Positions 1-7,635 of a stretch of DNA of 20,008 bases are shown one piece after another; within the stretch, counting starts at the first letter, position 1, and the number at the start of each line of letters is the position of its first letter. The stretch comes from a virus. The stretch is taken from IMG/VR virus record IMGVR_UViG_3300020205_000868, positions 1-20,008 of that record. One strand, 5' to 3'. The translations under genes were made by a program, and so were the position numbers. Under the pieces are notes generated by a model, which saw only the letters and a program-made list of their open reading frames with translations, searched no databases and was not told the origin of the DNA.

Positions 1-300
1 CATGTACTTTAAGTTTATGATACCAGGATGCCAAGCATCAGTAAAGATAAAGTGATCGCCGGGATGAACGGATCCGTTACAAAATAACCGACCCATCTGC
101 TCAACTTGACTAGCTTTGTAAATATTAGTCCCGCCAAAGTTAAGAAACGCTCCTGGAGTGGTAGCACTAGGTATGTCCATAGGACCAGAGATAATTTGAA
201 CATTGTGACCTGCCTTTGTAAGTAACTCCGGTACATGAGTCTTCCATTGACCTGTGTACCGGGTGTCTACTGCTTCTAAATCAACCAGAAAAACAGTCAT
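1..300 (-). CDS. Glycosyltransferase-like protein, N-terminal part (cut by window edge)
   Basis: The first 100 codons of a gene that runs off the left edge. It opens MTVFLVDLEAVDTRYTG, followed by a Rossmann-like strand (GHNVQIISGP, about residues 36-45) and a second strand near residue 86 (GDHFIFTDAWHPG). This looks like the N-terminal half of a GT-B glycosyltransferase. I recall marine T4-like phage proteins with this opening annotated as glycosyltransferases, but no donor-binding motif is visible because the C-terminal half is missing. The ATG overlaps the previous gene's TAA by one base (TAATG), so it is probably translationally coupled. As the last visible gene of the clamp/DpdA-like operon it could modify DNA bases or a virion component; that is inference. 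Confidence is good that it is a gene and moderate for the family. Confidence 0.6.
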   Translation of the reverse strand, partial: MTVFLVDLEAVDTRYTGQWKTHVPELLTKAGHNVQIISGPMDIPSATTPGAFLNFGGTNIYKASQVEQMGRLFCNGSVHPGDHFIFTDAWHPGIINLKYM

Positions 301-557
301 TAGCTTTCTTGTCTGTTATATTGCGGGCGTGGATTTTTACCCAAGTAAGGCTTACGTTCACCAGTCCACGGCTTGCGTGGGCGTGTGCTACGTTCATACG
401 ATTGCCAAACCTTTGAGCCTCTATTATATAGATCTGCCTCGTTAAACGGCAACATCTCAATGCGACAAAAATCTAACAATTTTTCAAGATCGTCAAAGAT
501 CCGAACAACGTCAGGACGGTTTTCAAAGTATGCGTAGTCTTTGTAATTCTTAGCCAT
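300..557 (-). CDS. Small basic hypothetical phage protein (85 aa)
   Basis: Begins MAKNYKDYAYFENRPDVVRIF. The N-terminal half (about residues 1-48) is mixed and acidic, with an amphipathic helix around FDDLEKLLDFCRIEML. The C-terminal half is Arg/Lys/Pro-rich and probably disordered, which would suit nucleic acid or protein binding. The ATG is preceded by AAAGAGG about 6 nt upstream, a good ribosome binding site. It lies 11 nt after the 129-aa gene and overlaps the glycosyltransferase-like gene by one base. I recall similar small proteins in marine T4-like phages but know no function. No domain is recognised. Confidence 0.75.
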   Translation of the reverse strand: MAKNYKDYAYFENRPDVVRIFDDLEKLLDFCRIEMLPFNEADLYNRGSKVWQSYERSTRPRKPWTGERKPYLGKNPRPQYNRQES

Positions 558-568
558 AATAGCCTCTT

Positions 569-958
569 TTAATATTTAATGAATGAACCATTCTCAGAGT
601 CTTCTGAGACCTCAATCCAAACCTCACGGCCTGGATACTTATTGGAGATAGTGTCATATAAATCACCTGACATCATCTCACAACTCTTGTAGTCTAGTTG
701 GAGTGTACCTTCTGCGTACAGTTTTTCCAACCAGCGTTTAAACTGAATAAACTCAATATCGCGATCGTCGTGTGTAACGCTAATCCATACTTTAAAATGG
801 AACGTATGACGATGCGGATACCCTAGGAAACTTACATCATATTCATCTCCTGTAGCTAATGCTGGATCTGTCAGCGCCGCCGGATATTTATGAATACCTT
901 CTTTTTGGAATGTAACCCAGATCATTTTATTAGGTCGAATGTCTTGTTTAATATTCAT
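569..958 (-). CDS. Conserved 129-aa protein, possible QueD/6-pyruvoyl-tetrahydropterin-synthase-like T-fold
   Basis: The pattern resembles a T-fold enzyme. An early strand ends with a His (WVTFQKEGIHKYP, His23). A Pro-His-Arg-His motif follows (His49, His51), where QueD/PTPS proteins carry the HxH zinc ligands, then a beta strand (FHFKVWISV). Next come a helix (EFIQFKRWLEKLY), an LDYKSCE segment (about 88-94) and an acidic end (VSEDSENG). The usual LDH catalytic pair is LDY here, so QueD activity is not assured. In QueD the product, carboxytetrahydropterin, is a precursor of preQ0, the substrate of DpdA-type DNA base exchange, and a DpdA/TGT-like gene lies two genes upstream. The ATG overlaps the stop of the preceding gene (ATGA). 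The gene is certain; the fold is inferred by eye. Confidence 0.6.
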   Translation of the reverse strand: MNIKQDIRPNKMIWVTFQKEGIHKYPAALTDPALATGDEYDVSFLGYPHRHTFHFKVWISVTHDDRDIEFIQFKRWLEKLYAEGTLQLDYKSCEMMSGDLYDTISNKYPGREVWIEVSEDSENGSFIKY

Positions 959-1479
959 TTTATAATTTCATCGTTGTTATATTGTGACCAGTCAGTAAAC
1001 TTACTGCGATCTTTAAGATCGTGTAGACTGTGTGTCCACACTCCGGGATTAGTTGCTTTAAAATCTTTGTCATCTATTTTAAGCATTGTATTATAATTCC
1101 ACAATTTAATATATGGAATTGGTACACGTATTTGCGGAATAAACTTGTCGTGATCATTTAATCCGCCATCGTTGAATTCTTCAACAGCACTAAGCGGAAT
1201 ATCTAAACTACACCAAAAATCTCTTTTTAGAAAATATGTAATCATATCTTCCCAAGATTTCCATTCATCGGCATTATTGTATGCCGGATTAAAACTATGA
1301 TTAGCACCAAAAAAGATATGTTCAATGTGCTGATTAGTTAATGTACTCCAAATTTCTTCTACTGGCTGTACTCCAGTAACAAACAGAGTTTTTTTACCGT
1401 AGGCAGGGGTATGTTCAATCTCGTTACCAATAAAATATGTAATATTGTTAGCAGGACCAGTTGCGTAATCACGTTTCAT
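955..1479 (-). CDS. Conserved hypothetical phage protein (174 aa)
   Basis: No domain recognised. The chosen ATG (residue 1 of MKRDYATGPANN) has GAAGAAGG upstream and overlaps the previous gene by 11 nt; an in-frame start at 1551 would overlap far more. The sequence alternates strands and helices: a TLFVTGVQPVEEIW segment, HIFFGANHSF, a WEDMITYFLKRDFW helix, a SLDIPL strand, FIPQIRVPIPYIKLWNYN, then ATNPGVWTHSLHDL. This rhythm recalls part of an alpha/beta barrel, but no catalytic signature (such as a CxxxCxxC radical-SAM cluster) is present. I recall similar unannotated proteins in cyanophages. It overlaps the next gene by 4 nt (ATGA), inside the clamp/DpdA-like operon, so it may serve the same nucleotide or DNA-modification task; that is inference. 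Confidence 0.75.
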   Translation of the reverse strand: MKRDYATGPANNITYFIGNEIEHTPAYGKKTLFVTGVQPVEEIWSTLTNQHIEHIFFGANHSFNPAYNNADEWKSWEDMITYFLKRDFWCSLDIPLSAVEEFNDGGLNDHDKFIPQIRVPIPYIKLWNYNTMLKIDDKDFKATNPGVWTHSLHDLKDRSKFTDWSQYNNDEIIK

Positions 1480-1777
1480 TCTTCTTGCCTTCTTCGTATT
1501 GTTTAAAGAGTCTAGACACATCTTCCATTCGTTCGGCAAATATATCAGCACTTGTCTGTGACACTTTTTTCATATCGTATTCGCTAGGATAATGACGTAA
1601 ACAATGTCGAGCGCCGTCTTTAATTGTTTTAGGAACTCGGGGAGTAGAAAGTATCAATTTTAAAAATCTTTCTGTTTGTAATACTGCTCGGTAGCGTTCG
1701 TCTGGTAATGTCATTTCTTTTAACACTTTTTCGTGATCTAATTTTACGTAAGTCCAGTCTTGATTATCAAGATTCAT
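1469..1777 (-). CDS. BPSL0761-like small protein (102 aa)
   Basis: Residues of about 25-70 show the pattern of the BPSL0761 family: DERYRAVLQTERFLKLIL, then a TPRVPKTIKDGARHCLRHYP block. This is a small all-helical family of unknown function found in bacteria and phages. The protein is longer than the usual family member of roughly 60 aa because it has extra residues at both ends, the C-terminal one charged and helical (RMEDVSRLFKQYEEGKK). The ATG overlaps the stop of the DpdA-like gene by 4 nt (ATGA), so the two are probably translationally coupled. Its 3' end overlaps the next gene by 11 nt. The family assignment is from memory of the motif. Confidence 0.7.
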   Translation of the reverse strand: MNLDNQDWTYVKLDHEKVLKEMTLPDERYRAVLQTERFLKLILSTPRVPKTIKDGARHCLRHYPSEYDMKKVSQTSADIFAERMEDVSRLFKQYEEGKKNET

Positions 1778-3402
1778 TTTATTTCTATTTCAAGATCGGT
1801 AAGTGCGGATTCGTCGAATTCGATTTCGTTAACTGATTGTACTACATCAGGGGTTACTTCGTCAAAGAGATTGGCAAAGTGTGTACTGGCATTAACAGTT
1901 TTCTTACCGCTAGCACCACGAGTACCAATAATATCCATCCAATACTTGTTGTATTCTTCAACTAACTGATCTGCCTTTCCGCGATCGCTTGTTTCAAAAA
2001 TAGCATTAACAATATCTTTAAAGAACATGTGTTCGTATTGTTTGGAAGATTTTGTATTGGCATCAAGCACACTCATCATAGCTGGCATCTTGCCAGCATC
2101 GTATTGCCGATTGGCTTCTTGAACCGCATTAACGTGCATCCAAACATTATGCCCCATCATAACAGCATAGCTGAATGAGTCCCAACTTGTTTTGTTACTA
2201 ACTTTCCCTAACTTATTAAGGTCCGGAGTTTTAATCCAATCGGCTGGATTCATCGGATCTGGAGTTGTAACACCCGGTTTAGGAATGCCTGCTGCATAGA
2301 TACAAATTTCTTTCATAGTAACTTGATCTATAATTGGACTTGATTCAAACAGTTTAAAAATGTTGTCTTGTATTACAGCGTCTTTGAACAATCTTGTGTC
2401 TTGGGCGTATTTTTTGTCGTCTGCAGAAGACTGCATACGGTAGACCCATTTCTTCCTGTCTTCGGTTTCTGTGTTAATATAGATTTGTCCGTTTGCGGTT
2501 GCGAGGAACGGACTTGCGCAGTCAAAAGAGATGGTAAATTGCTCATTATGATATTTCCTTACAGCACGTTGAATGTCAGTGAGCAAAACAGCCCACTCCA
2601 ATTTTGAGGTACCTAAGAAGTGCATCCAATCTTGTTCGCCCTTCTCAAGCAGTCCATCAAATCTTAATGCCACAAGGCGCTTTAGCACCAAGTGTACGTC
2701 ACACATATTCTGTCCACCCATACCCCAACCGTTAAAGTGACGGTCACCGTATTGTTTGGGGTCGCAGTATTTTTTCATCCTCTGATACCAATCTTCGGCA
2801 TCAGCATGGTTTTCACCTTGTAGAACGTTTAAGAACTTGCAGTTGCCGTTACGATTATTAACAAAGTAGTCATTATTGATATAAGTGCCTTGTACAGCTT
2901 CCATATATGTACTAATGCCAGTTGCTGCCACACCTGCTGGACTACGAGCAACCCAAGCTGGTATATCAAGACCCATACCGTAGTCCATAAGCGTGTCCAT
3001 CCAAGTAAGAACTTGGCTACGCTTCTTCATAGCTTTTGGACAATTAGGATCTTTCCAATCAGCAGGCCAGACACCTTTACCAATCTGGAAACCACCTGAA
3101 TCGCCTAACACCCAACTTGTGCCTCTATTACGATTACGAAACATATCTTCGCTTTCGTCTTGTTTATTTAAATCAAGATTAGCATGGCCCGCGGAGTATA
3201 GACAATGGTCGTAGTAAAATGCGCCTTTGTCCGGATCAAGATAGTTTAGGCTTTCAACACCATTTGCAAAACTAGCTGGAATACGAGCAGGATCTACGTA
3301 GTTACTATAGCGTTGTTTGCCTATGAACGTTGAGTAGAATCCTGACGTAGCCGGCAAGAAGTACGCATAGTCATTCTGTGTTGCTGTCAGGTTTTTATTC
3401 AT
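1774..3402 (-). CDS. dpdA-like: DpdA/TGT-like base-exchange enzyme (candidate 7-deazaguanine DNA modification)
   Basis: This 542-aa protein carries the catalytic landmarks of the tRNA-guanine transglycosylase superfamily, in order. DSGGFQ (101-106) has the Asp equivalent to the substrate-binding Asp of TGT. GMGLDIP (142-148) follows, then a QGE (195-197, like the QGG loop) and GWGMGG (225-230, like GGLAVG). FDCASP...NGQ (293-306) matches the TGT nucleophile block FDCVLPTR...NGQ, with Asp294 as nucleophile. The CxCxxC...H zinc site of classic TGTs is not apparent. In this superfamily DpdA exchanges guanine in DNA for preQ0 or derivatives, while TGT acts on tRNA. The position immediately after the sliding clamp favours DNA as substrate. 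Clamp TAA and this ATG share one base, and the start has only a weak SD (AAAGTAAGTAATG), so it probably depends on clamp translation. The substrate is inferred. Confidence 0.8.
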   Translation of the reverse strand: MNKNLTATQNDYAYFLPATSGFYSTFIGKQRYSNYVDPARIPASFANGVESLNYLDPDKGAFYYDHCLYSAGHANLDLNKQDESEDMFRNRNRGTSWVLGDSGGFQIGKGVWPADWKDPNCPKAMKKRSQVLTWMDTLMDYGMGLDIPAWVARSPAGVAATGISTYMEAVQGTYINNDYFVNNRNGNCKFLNVLQGENHADAEDWYQRMKKYCDPKQYGDRHFNGWGMGGQNMCDVHLVLKRLVALRFDGLLEKGEQDWMHFLGTSKLEWAVLLTDIQRAVRKYHNEQFTISFDCASPFLATANGQIYINTETEDRKKWVYRMQSSADDKKYAQDTRLFKDAVIQDNIFKLFESSPIIDQVTMKEICIYAAGIPKPGVTTPDPMNPADWIKTPDLNKLGKVSNKTSWDSFSYAVMMGHNVWMHVNAVQEANRQYDAGKMPAMMSVLDANTKSSKQYEHMFFKDIVNAIFETSDRGKADQLVEEYNKYWMDIIGTRGASGKKTVNASTHFANLFDEVTPDVVQSVNEIEFDESALTDLEIEIK

Positions 3403-4133
3403 TACTTACTTTGTGCTGGTAGAATGTAGTTGTACTCGGCAAGCCCGCTGTCAACTGTAATCTGTAATGCGCCTTGATCAGTAATCTTCATAGTAATGTC
3501 ACCACTTAAATTCAAGATGCTCATCATTTGATTAACGGGCCATGACCATGATTGTTTTAATTTACCAGTAATACCTGCTTGGAAAATAAATGATCCAGCG
3601 TGTGTGCTAGCATCACCGAAACTAAACACAAGGTTATCATCTTTAGTTGTTATTTGAAATACCGTTTCCTCAGTATGTGCTTGTGCTTGAAATTTCAAAC
3701 GTTGAATACTTGATACGCTTGGTTGAAATTCGATATCCCACGAAGACCCTTTATATTTTACAGACTTAAGACGTTCGTTAATAATGTCTTGGTTCATAAA
3801 ACGGTAGTCGTTTTCAAAGTCGTTAGCTGCATTAACAAAATGTAAACCTGTTGGAATAGTTTCACCGTTGCGTTCTTGTTTAACTACGCTAATCTTTGCG
3901 TTCTCTTTATACTCCGGACACTTTAAGTGAATGTCTAACTTGTTTAAGTTAGGCATACCAAATGTGCCTTCAAGATCGCCAACTGGTTTATGTGTCTTAG
4001 CATTAACAATAACTGAACGATCTTCAGCCATTGATTCAATTTTTGTTTCTGTGTCAGTAGCACTAATTTTCACTAACGGCAAAAAGCCAAGTGAGTGTGT
4101 ATGCGCTACTAGGTCTTGTAAAAAGTCTTTCAT
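3402..4133 (-). CDS. 45: DNA polymerase sliding clamp, T4 gp45-like
   Basis: A 243-aa protein of clamp size (T4 gp45 is about 228 aa). It is mostly alternating beta strands and ends in a clamp-like block: a PVNQMMSILNLSG helix, strands around DITMKITDQGALQITVDSG, then EYNYILPA. The centre (GTFGMPNLNKLDIHLK) resembles the gp45 segment that passes through the first domain. As a trimeric ring it would tether the polymerase, and in T4-like phages it also acts as a mobile activator of late transcription. The start ATG has a strong SD (GGAG 8 nt upstream) and is preceded by an excellent promoter at 4154-4182. It is the first gene of the operon that continues through the DpdA-like gene to the left edge. 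The assignment rests on pattern and context rather than a single invariant motif. Confidence 0.8.
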   Translation of the reverse strand: MKDFLQDLVAHTHSLGFLPLVKISATDTETKIESMAEDRSVIVNAKTHKPVGDLEGTFGMPNLNKLDIHLKCPEYKENAKISVVKQERNGETIPTGLHFVNAANDFENDYRFMNQDIINERLKSVKYKGSSWDIEFQPSVSSIQRLKFQAQAHTEETVFQITTKDDNLVFSFGDASTHAGSFIFQAGITGKLKQSWSWPVNQMMSILNLSGDITMKITDQGALQITVDSGLAEYNYILPAQSK

Positions 4134-4153
4134 ATTGATTCTCCGTATTATCT

Positions 4154-4182
4154 ATTATATTTAGGTTTGTGACAAAAGTCAA
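4154..4182 (-). promoter_or_regulatory. Consensus sigma70-type promoter for the clamp/DpdA-like operon
   Basis: On the minus strand TTGACT (4182-4177) and TATAAT (4159-4154) are separated by exactly 17 bp, 11 of 12 bases matching the bacterial consensus. The -35 box overlaps the stop codon of the UDP-glucose dehydrogenase gene, and the -10 lies 20 bp upstream of the clamp ATG. It would be read by unmodified host RNA polymerase, so the operon is probably expressed early. Confidence 0.75.
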
Positions 4183-4952
4183 GCATTTTTTCGTATTTGA
4201 TGATTGTATTTCACCGTTTCTTCAACTAAACTAATTGGCGACCCAATTGTATTAGCCCATTGTATAAATGCTGTCGTGTCCTTGGGGAAACAATGACCTC
4301 CCCAACCACGTTCTCCATCTGGTCCCGGAACTATAGTGTGTCCAGAACCGATTCGTTGATCGTTAGCCAATATATGTCTAACAATATCATAGTCCATTCC
4401 TGTCTTTTCACAAATATCGTTTACTTGATTAAAGAAGCTTGTTTTAAGAGCAAGGAATGAATTAGTTGAGTACTTGACTAAACATGCTTCTTTAGCAGTA
4501 CAGTTTAACACTAGTTTACAATTGGGCAAAGTTGTTTGAAACAGTTCTTGCCAAAAACATTCAGGATCTTCTCCGCCTAACACAACATACTTTTGATTTA
4601 AGAAATCTTCATTAGCACTTCTTGCCCTTAAAAATTCTGGACTGTAGGTTATAGCAAGATGATGATATACTGCTTCAAAGGCGTCAGTGATATTAGGAGT
4701 TACTGTGCTCTTAATCAATACTGGCATAAAAATTGGCACTTGATCAAGAACGTTGGCAACAATACTAGCATCATTGACGCCATCTTCAGTAGTTGGTGTA
4801 GGTACACAGATGATTAATCCGTCAGCATCGTGATGATCACTTATTTTATTTTCATTGTATTGTGGATCAACAACAATGATTTCGTGTTGATTTTTAAAAG
4901 CATTAGACACTGCTTTACCAACAAATCCAAATCCAGCAATAATTATTTTCAT
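4179..4952 (-). CDS. Short UDP-glucose/GDP-mannose dehydrogenase family protein
   Basis: 257 aa from the ATG at 4952. A TTG 12 bases upstream is in frame but would overlap the polymerase gene, so the ATG was preferred. The NAD-binding Rossmann motif GFGFVG sits at residues 7-12. CVPTPT, a KSTVTP segment and SPEFLR (Glu106) follow. K-x3-N in KYSTN (Lys160, Asn164) and GGHCFPKD with catalytic Cys221 complete the active site used to oxidise a nucleotide-sugar C6 hydroxyl to carboxylate. Typical enzymes are about 390-440 aa. This one stops soon after the catalytic Cys and lacks the C-terminal UDP-binding domain, so substrate use is uncertain. It starts one base after the polymerase stop. It could supply an activated sugar acid for a phage glycosylation step, or remodel host sugars. 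Confidence 0.85.
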   Translation of the reverse strand: MKIIIAGFGFVGKAVSNAFKNQHEIIVVDPQYNENKISDHHDADGLIICVPTPTTEDGVNDASIVANVLDQVPIFMPVLIKSTVTPNITDAFEAVYHHLAITYSPEFLRARSANEDFLNQKYVVLGGEDPECFWQELFQTTLPNCKLVLNCTAKEACLVKYSTNSFLALKTSFFNQVNDICEKTGMDYDIVRHILANDQRIGSGHTIVPGPDGERGWGGHCFPKDTTAFIQWANTIGSPISLVEETVKYNHQIRKNA

Positions 4953-4953
4953 A

Positions 4954-7623
4954 TTAGAACTCAAATAAACTGTTAAATGTATTTTTTTCTTCGGTGCTAG
5001 TAACGTCCCACTTCAGAACACCGATCAAGTTATCTAACTTGTTATCAATAATTGTTTGTTCCATTTCAGCATGATCAAATGGCAAATCTTTAAACCATTG
5101 TGGTAGTCTAAGTTCGTCAACCGGGTACGCAACACTAGTATATCCAAGTGGATTTTGTTTAAGTTTACAAACAATAACTTTAGCACCGTCCGTGATAGAC
5201 ATCGAGTACTTGTCGTTAAACATACGTTTCAACGTGTTCCAGTTGATACTAGCACGAACGTGCCCCGGCATGTTAGCTTTACCTGCTTTGGCTTCTTTAG
5301 CTTGATATTCGGTAATCTTATTAGCACGTTTAGGGCTACCTTTTTCCCATCCTGGTCTACTTTTGAAGCGTAATCTAAATTCACTAATATGTGCTAGTAC
5401 ATCTGCTTCGGTGGCACCTGTTAAAACCTTTTCAAGTACATCACTTAAAAAGTCTTGAATAAATTCTGGCGTATCACTACGCTTCAAGTCTAAGCCCATG
5501 GCCTTGATCTTACCAGGTTTACCATCTACGTCTGCCCGTTTGCCTTCCTTATCATAGTAAAGCACCGCATAACGCTTTTTAGTAATAAACAAACTTTTAC
5601 TGCCAACAATTTCACGACCTGCTTTAATAACTTCACCACGGGTCTTTGGACAGTGAAACGCATCTAACATAAATTGCGGAAAGGTAGTGTTGACTTCTTC
5701 ACCGATCTGGTCGTATAACTGAATAACAGTTTCTTTAGTCCAGGGTATAAGACCTTTGTCGATATCTTTTTGTAATGTTTTATAAGCACTAAAGTAACAC
5801 GAGTCAGTATCACCGTAAATAATAGCTTTACCTGTATGATTGTATTCGCCTGCGATAATCTCATTTACCTTACTTGCCATGTGGTGTGCGATAGCACGGC
5901 CAGTAAGAGTGGTAGATTGACCGATGCGTTTATCAAAAAAGCGACAGCCAGGATTAAGAATGGCGCCGTACAGCGAATTAAGGTTAATCTTCTTAACCAA
6001 TTGTCGCTTGTCCCAGTATTCCTCTTCAATTTTATTGCCAGCATTGATTGCCTCCTTCAGTTTAGCTTGCATTTCTTTTCGCTCGCTATACCACCGTTTT
6101 AACAATCCGGGAATAATACCTTCATTTTCATAAGTGAAAATAGTACCGTTAGCACTAAGCATCCAAGGTTGGTTGCTTTCAAAGATTAAACGATATACTT
6201 CTGCGGCACTTAACACATCGCTATCACCATTCTCCCAGTCAATAGTAATTTCAGTACCAATCTCTTGCCCCATTACAGAAGTGTATTCTACACTACCAAA
6301 CATACCTTCCCATGCTGCCGCAAAGGACTTACCTTTAGCAGTTTGATTATCAATGTATTCTTGTGTTTTAGTTTGTCGTAATTGTCCGATAATAGTTTCC
6401 GGACCCATATTAAGTGCTCTAATTGCGCTTGGATACAGACTGTTAATATCTAATGATCCGACCCAGTCTTGAATACCTTCTTTAGGATAAGCAACATACG
6501 CACCAGCGGCACCTTCGTTATCTTCACGCTCTTCCATTTTAGTACGATTAGGAACTTGGAAGCCTCTACGATGACATTCGTTGATAATTGCCTGCTCAGT
6601 TACAGCAACAGCACCCATTGTAGTCTGTAGCAATACAGTACATTCATGTGCTAGTGTGTTGGCAAGATCCATAAACTTGAGTTTTTTATCAAGATCATCT
6701 AGTAGTTGACAGTCATTAATGTTATATTCTACAAATGTACGGAAGTCGTTGTTGTACAATTGATCTAATGTGCCTTCGTATTGTGTTTTACGCTGACCTA
6801 ATTCGTATTCAGCAATCGCATCTAGTCGATATGTATGGCGCTCTTCATATGTGTATTTGCGATACAGTTCAAGACTATCTAAGTGTACACGACCGATAAA
6901 GTCATACGTTACTGCTTGACGCCCATATTTTTCGTATTCTCTACGTTTAGGGAATTGATTAAACATACAAAAGCGTCTAGTATCTTCTTTACTAAGAACC
7001 TTAGTTACTCTATTCACGGTATACGGAATATCAAATCCTTCGCTGTTCCAACCACTTAGTACGTCGGCATCTTTAATTAAGTCTAAAAATACGTCTAGCA
7101 TTTCTGCTTCAGACGAATACAACATAACATTATCAAAGTCTTTAACTGCTTCTTTTGCTTCTTCCATAGTCATAGTCTTTGGAGGAATAGCTAGGCAAAT
7201 CATAGTATCCATCCTCTGAAGTTTAACAGCTATAGCAGTGATTGGCATAAACGCATCATCTGGACTTGCGTAGCCGCGTTCGGGGTCGAAGTCGACCTCA
7301 ATATCGAAAAAGGCTACATTTAATTTTGGTGCGTCTTGATTTAGATAGTGTTCGCTTAGACAAACAAAGATTGGATTAATATCACTTTCAAATAATTGCT
7401 TACCTGAATTGATTGCTTGTTCTTTGCGTAGTTCTTTTGTGTTTTTACAAACAATGCGTGATACTGGATCACCGTAAATTGATTGGAACTTGCCTCGAGG
7501 GTCTTTAACGTAAAACGTATGTTTTACGGGTATGTCGCGAAATTCTCTTTCGCCTTTCTTATTACGTTCGACCACTTTAATAACGTCGTTCTCGCGGTCA
7601 AACCATGCGTCTACATAGCTCAT
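4954..7623 (-). CDS. 43: Family B replicative DNA polymerase, T4 gp43-like
   Basis: 889 aa, close to T4 gp43 (898). The 3'-5' exonuclease motifs are intact: FFDIEVDF (Asp107, Glu109), GWNSEGFDIPY (Asn193, Asp198) and YNINDC (Tyr300, Asp304). Polymerase motifs are also intact: A, DINSLYPS (392-399); B, a Lys-rich segment ending NSLYG (near 544-553); C, YGDTDS (603-608). FITKKRYAVLYY is the KKRY element. The C-terminus NSLFEF resembles the clamp-binding tail of T4/RB69 polymerases. The start at 7623 was chosen over an ATG at 7641 because GGAG lies 5-8 nt before it and the same GGAGAATCAAT context precedes the clamp gene, whereas the upstream ATG falls inside a hairpin. The two hairpins at 7636-7681 suggest translational autoregulation. 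Confidence 0.97.
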   Translation of the reverse strand: MSYVDAWFDRENDVIKVVERNKKGEREFRDIPVKHTFYVKDPRGKFQSIYGDPVSRIVCKNTKELRKEQAINSGKQLFESDINPIFVCLSEHYLNQDAPKLNVAFFDIEVDFDPERGYASPDDAFMPITAIAVKLQRMDTMICLAIPPKTMTMEEAKEAVKDFDNVMLYSSEAEMLDVFLDLIKDADVLSGWNSEGFDIPYTVNRVTKVLSKEDTRRFCMFNQFPKRREYEKYGRQAVTYDFIGRVHLDSLELYRKYTYEERHTYRLDAIAEYELGQRKTQYEGTLDQLYNNDFRTFVEYNINDCQLLDDLDKKLKFMDLANTLAHECTVLLQTTMGAVAVTEQAIINECHRRGFQVPNRTKMEEREDNEGAAGAYVAYPKEGIQDWVGSLDINSLYPSAIRALNMGPETIIGQLRQTKTQEYIDNQTAKGKSFAAAWEGMFGSVEYTSVMGQEIGTEITIDWENGDSDVLSAAEVYRLIFESNQPWMLSANGTIFTYENEGIIPGLLKRWYSERKEMQAKLKEAINAGNKIEEEYWDKRQLVKKINLNSLYGAILNPGCRFFDKRIGQSTTLTGRAIAHHMASKVNEIIAGEYNHTGKAIIYGDTDSCYFSAYKTLQKDIDKGLIPWTKETVIQLYDQIGEEVNTTFPQFMLDAFHCPKTRGEVIKAGREIVGSKSLFITKKRYAVLYYDKEGKRADVDGKPGKIKAMGLDLKRSDTPEFIQDFLSDVLEKVLTGATEADVLAHISEFRLRFKSRPGWEKGSPKRANKITEYQAKEAKAGKANMPGHVRASINWNTLKRMFNDKYSMSITDGAKVIVCKLKQNPLGYTSVAYPVDELRLPQWFKDLPFDHAEMEQTIIDNKLDNLIGVLKWDVTSTEEKNTFNSLFEF

Positions 7624-7635
7624 TGATTCTCCATA

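Noticed and set aside
885-892. CATAAATA on the minus strand, matching the late promoter motif
   Set aside because: It lies inside the 129-aa gene, more than 300 nt before the next start, in an operon already served by an early promoter.
1480-1551. In-frame upstream start for the 174-aa gene
   Set aside because: It would create an overlap of more than 80 nt with the BPSL0761-like gene; the ATG at 1479 has an SD and the extra residues look like out-of-frame translation.
7509-7528. 8-bp inverted repeat CGTAAAAC-GTAT-GTTTTACG near the 5' end of gp43
   Set aside because: Short, inside coding sequence and not linked to any signal; such arms are expected by chance in 20 kb.
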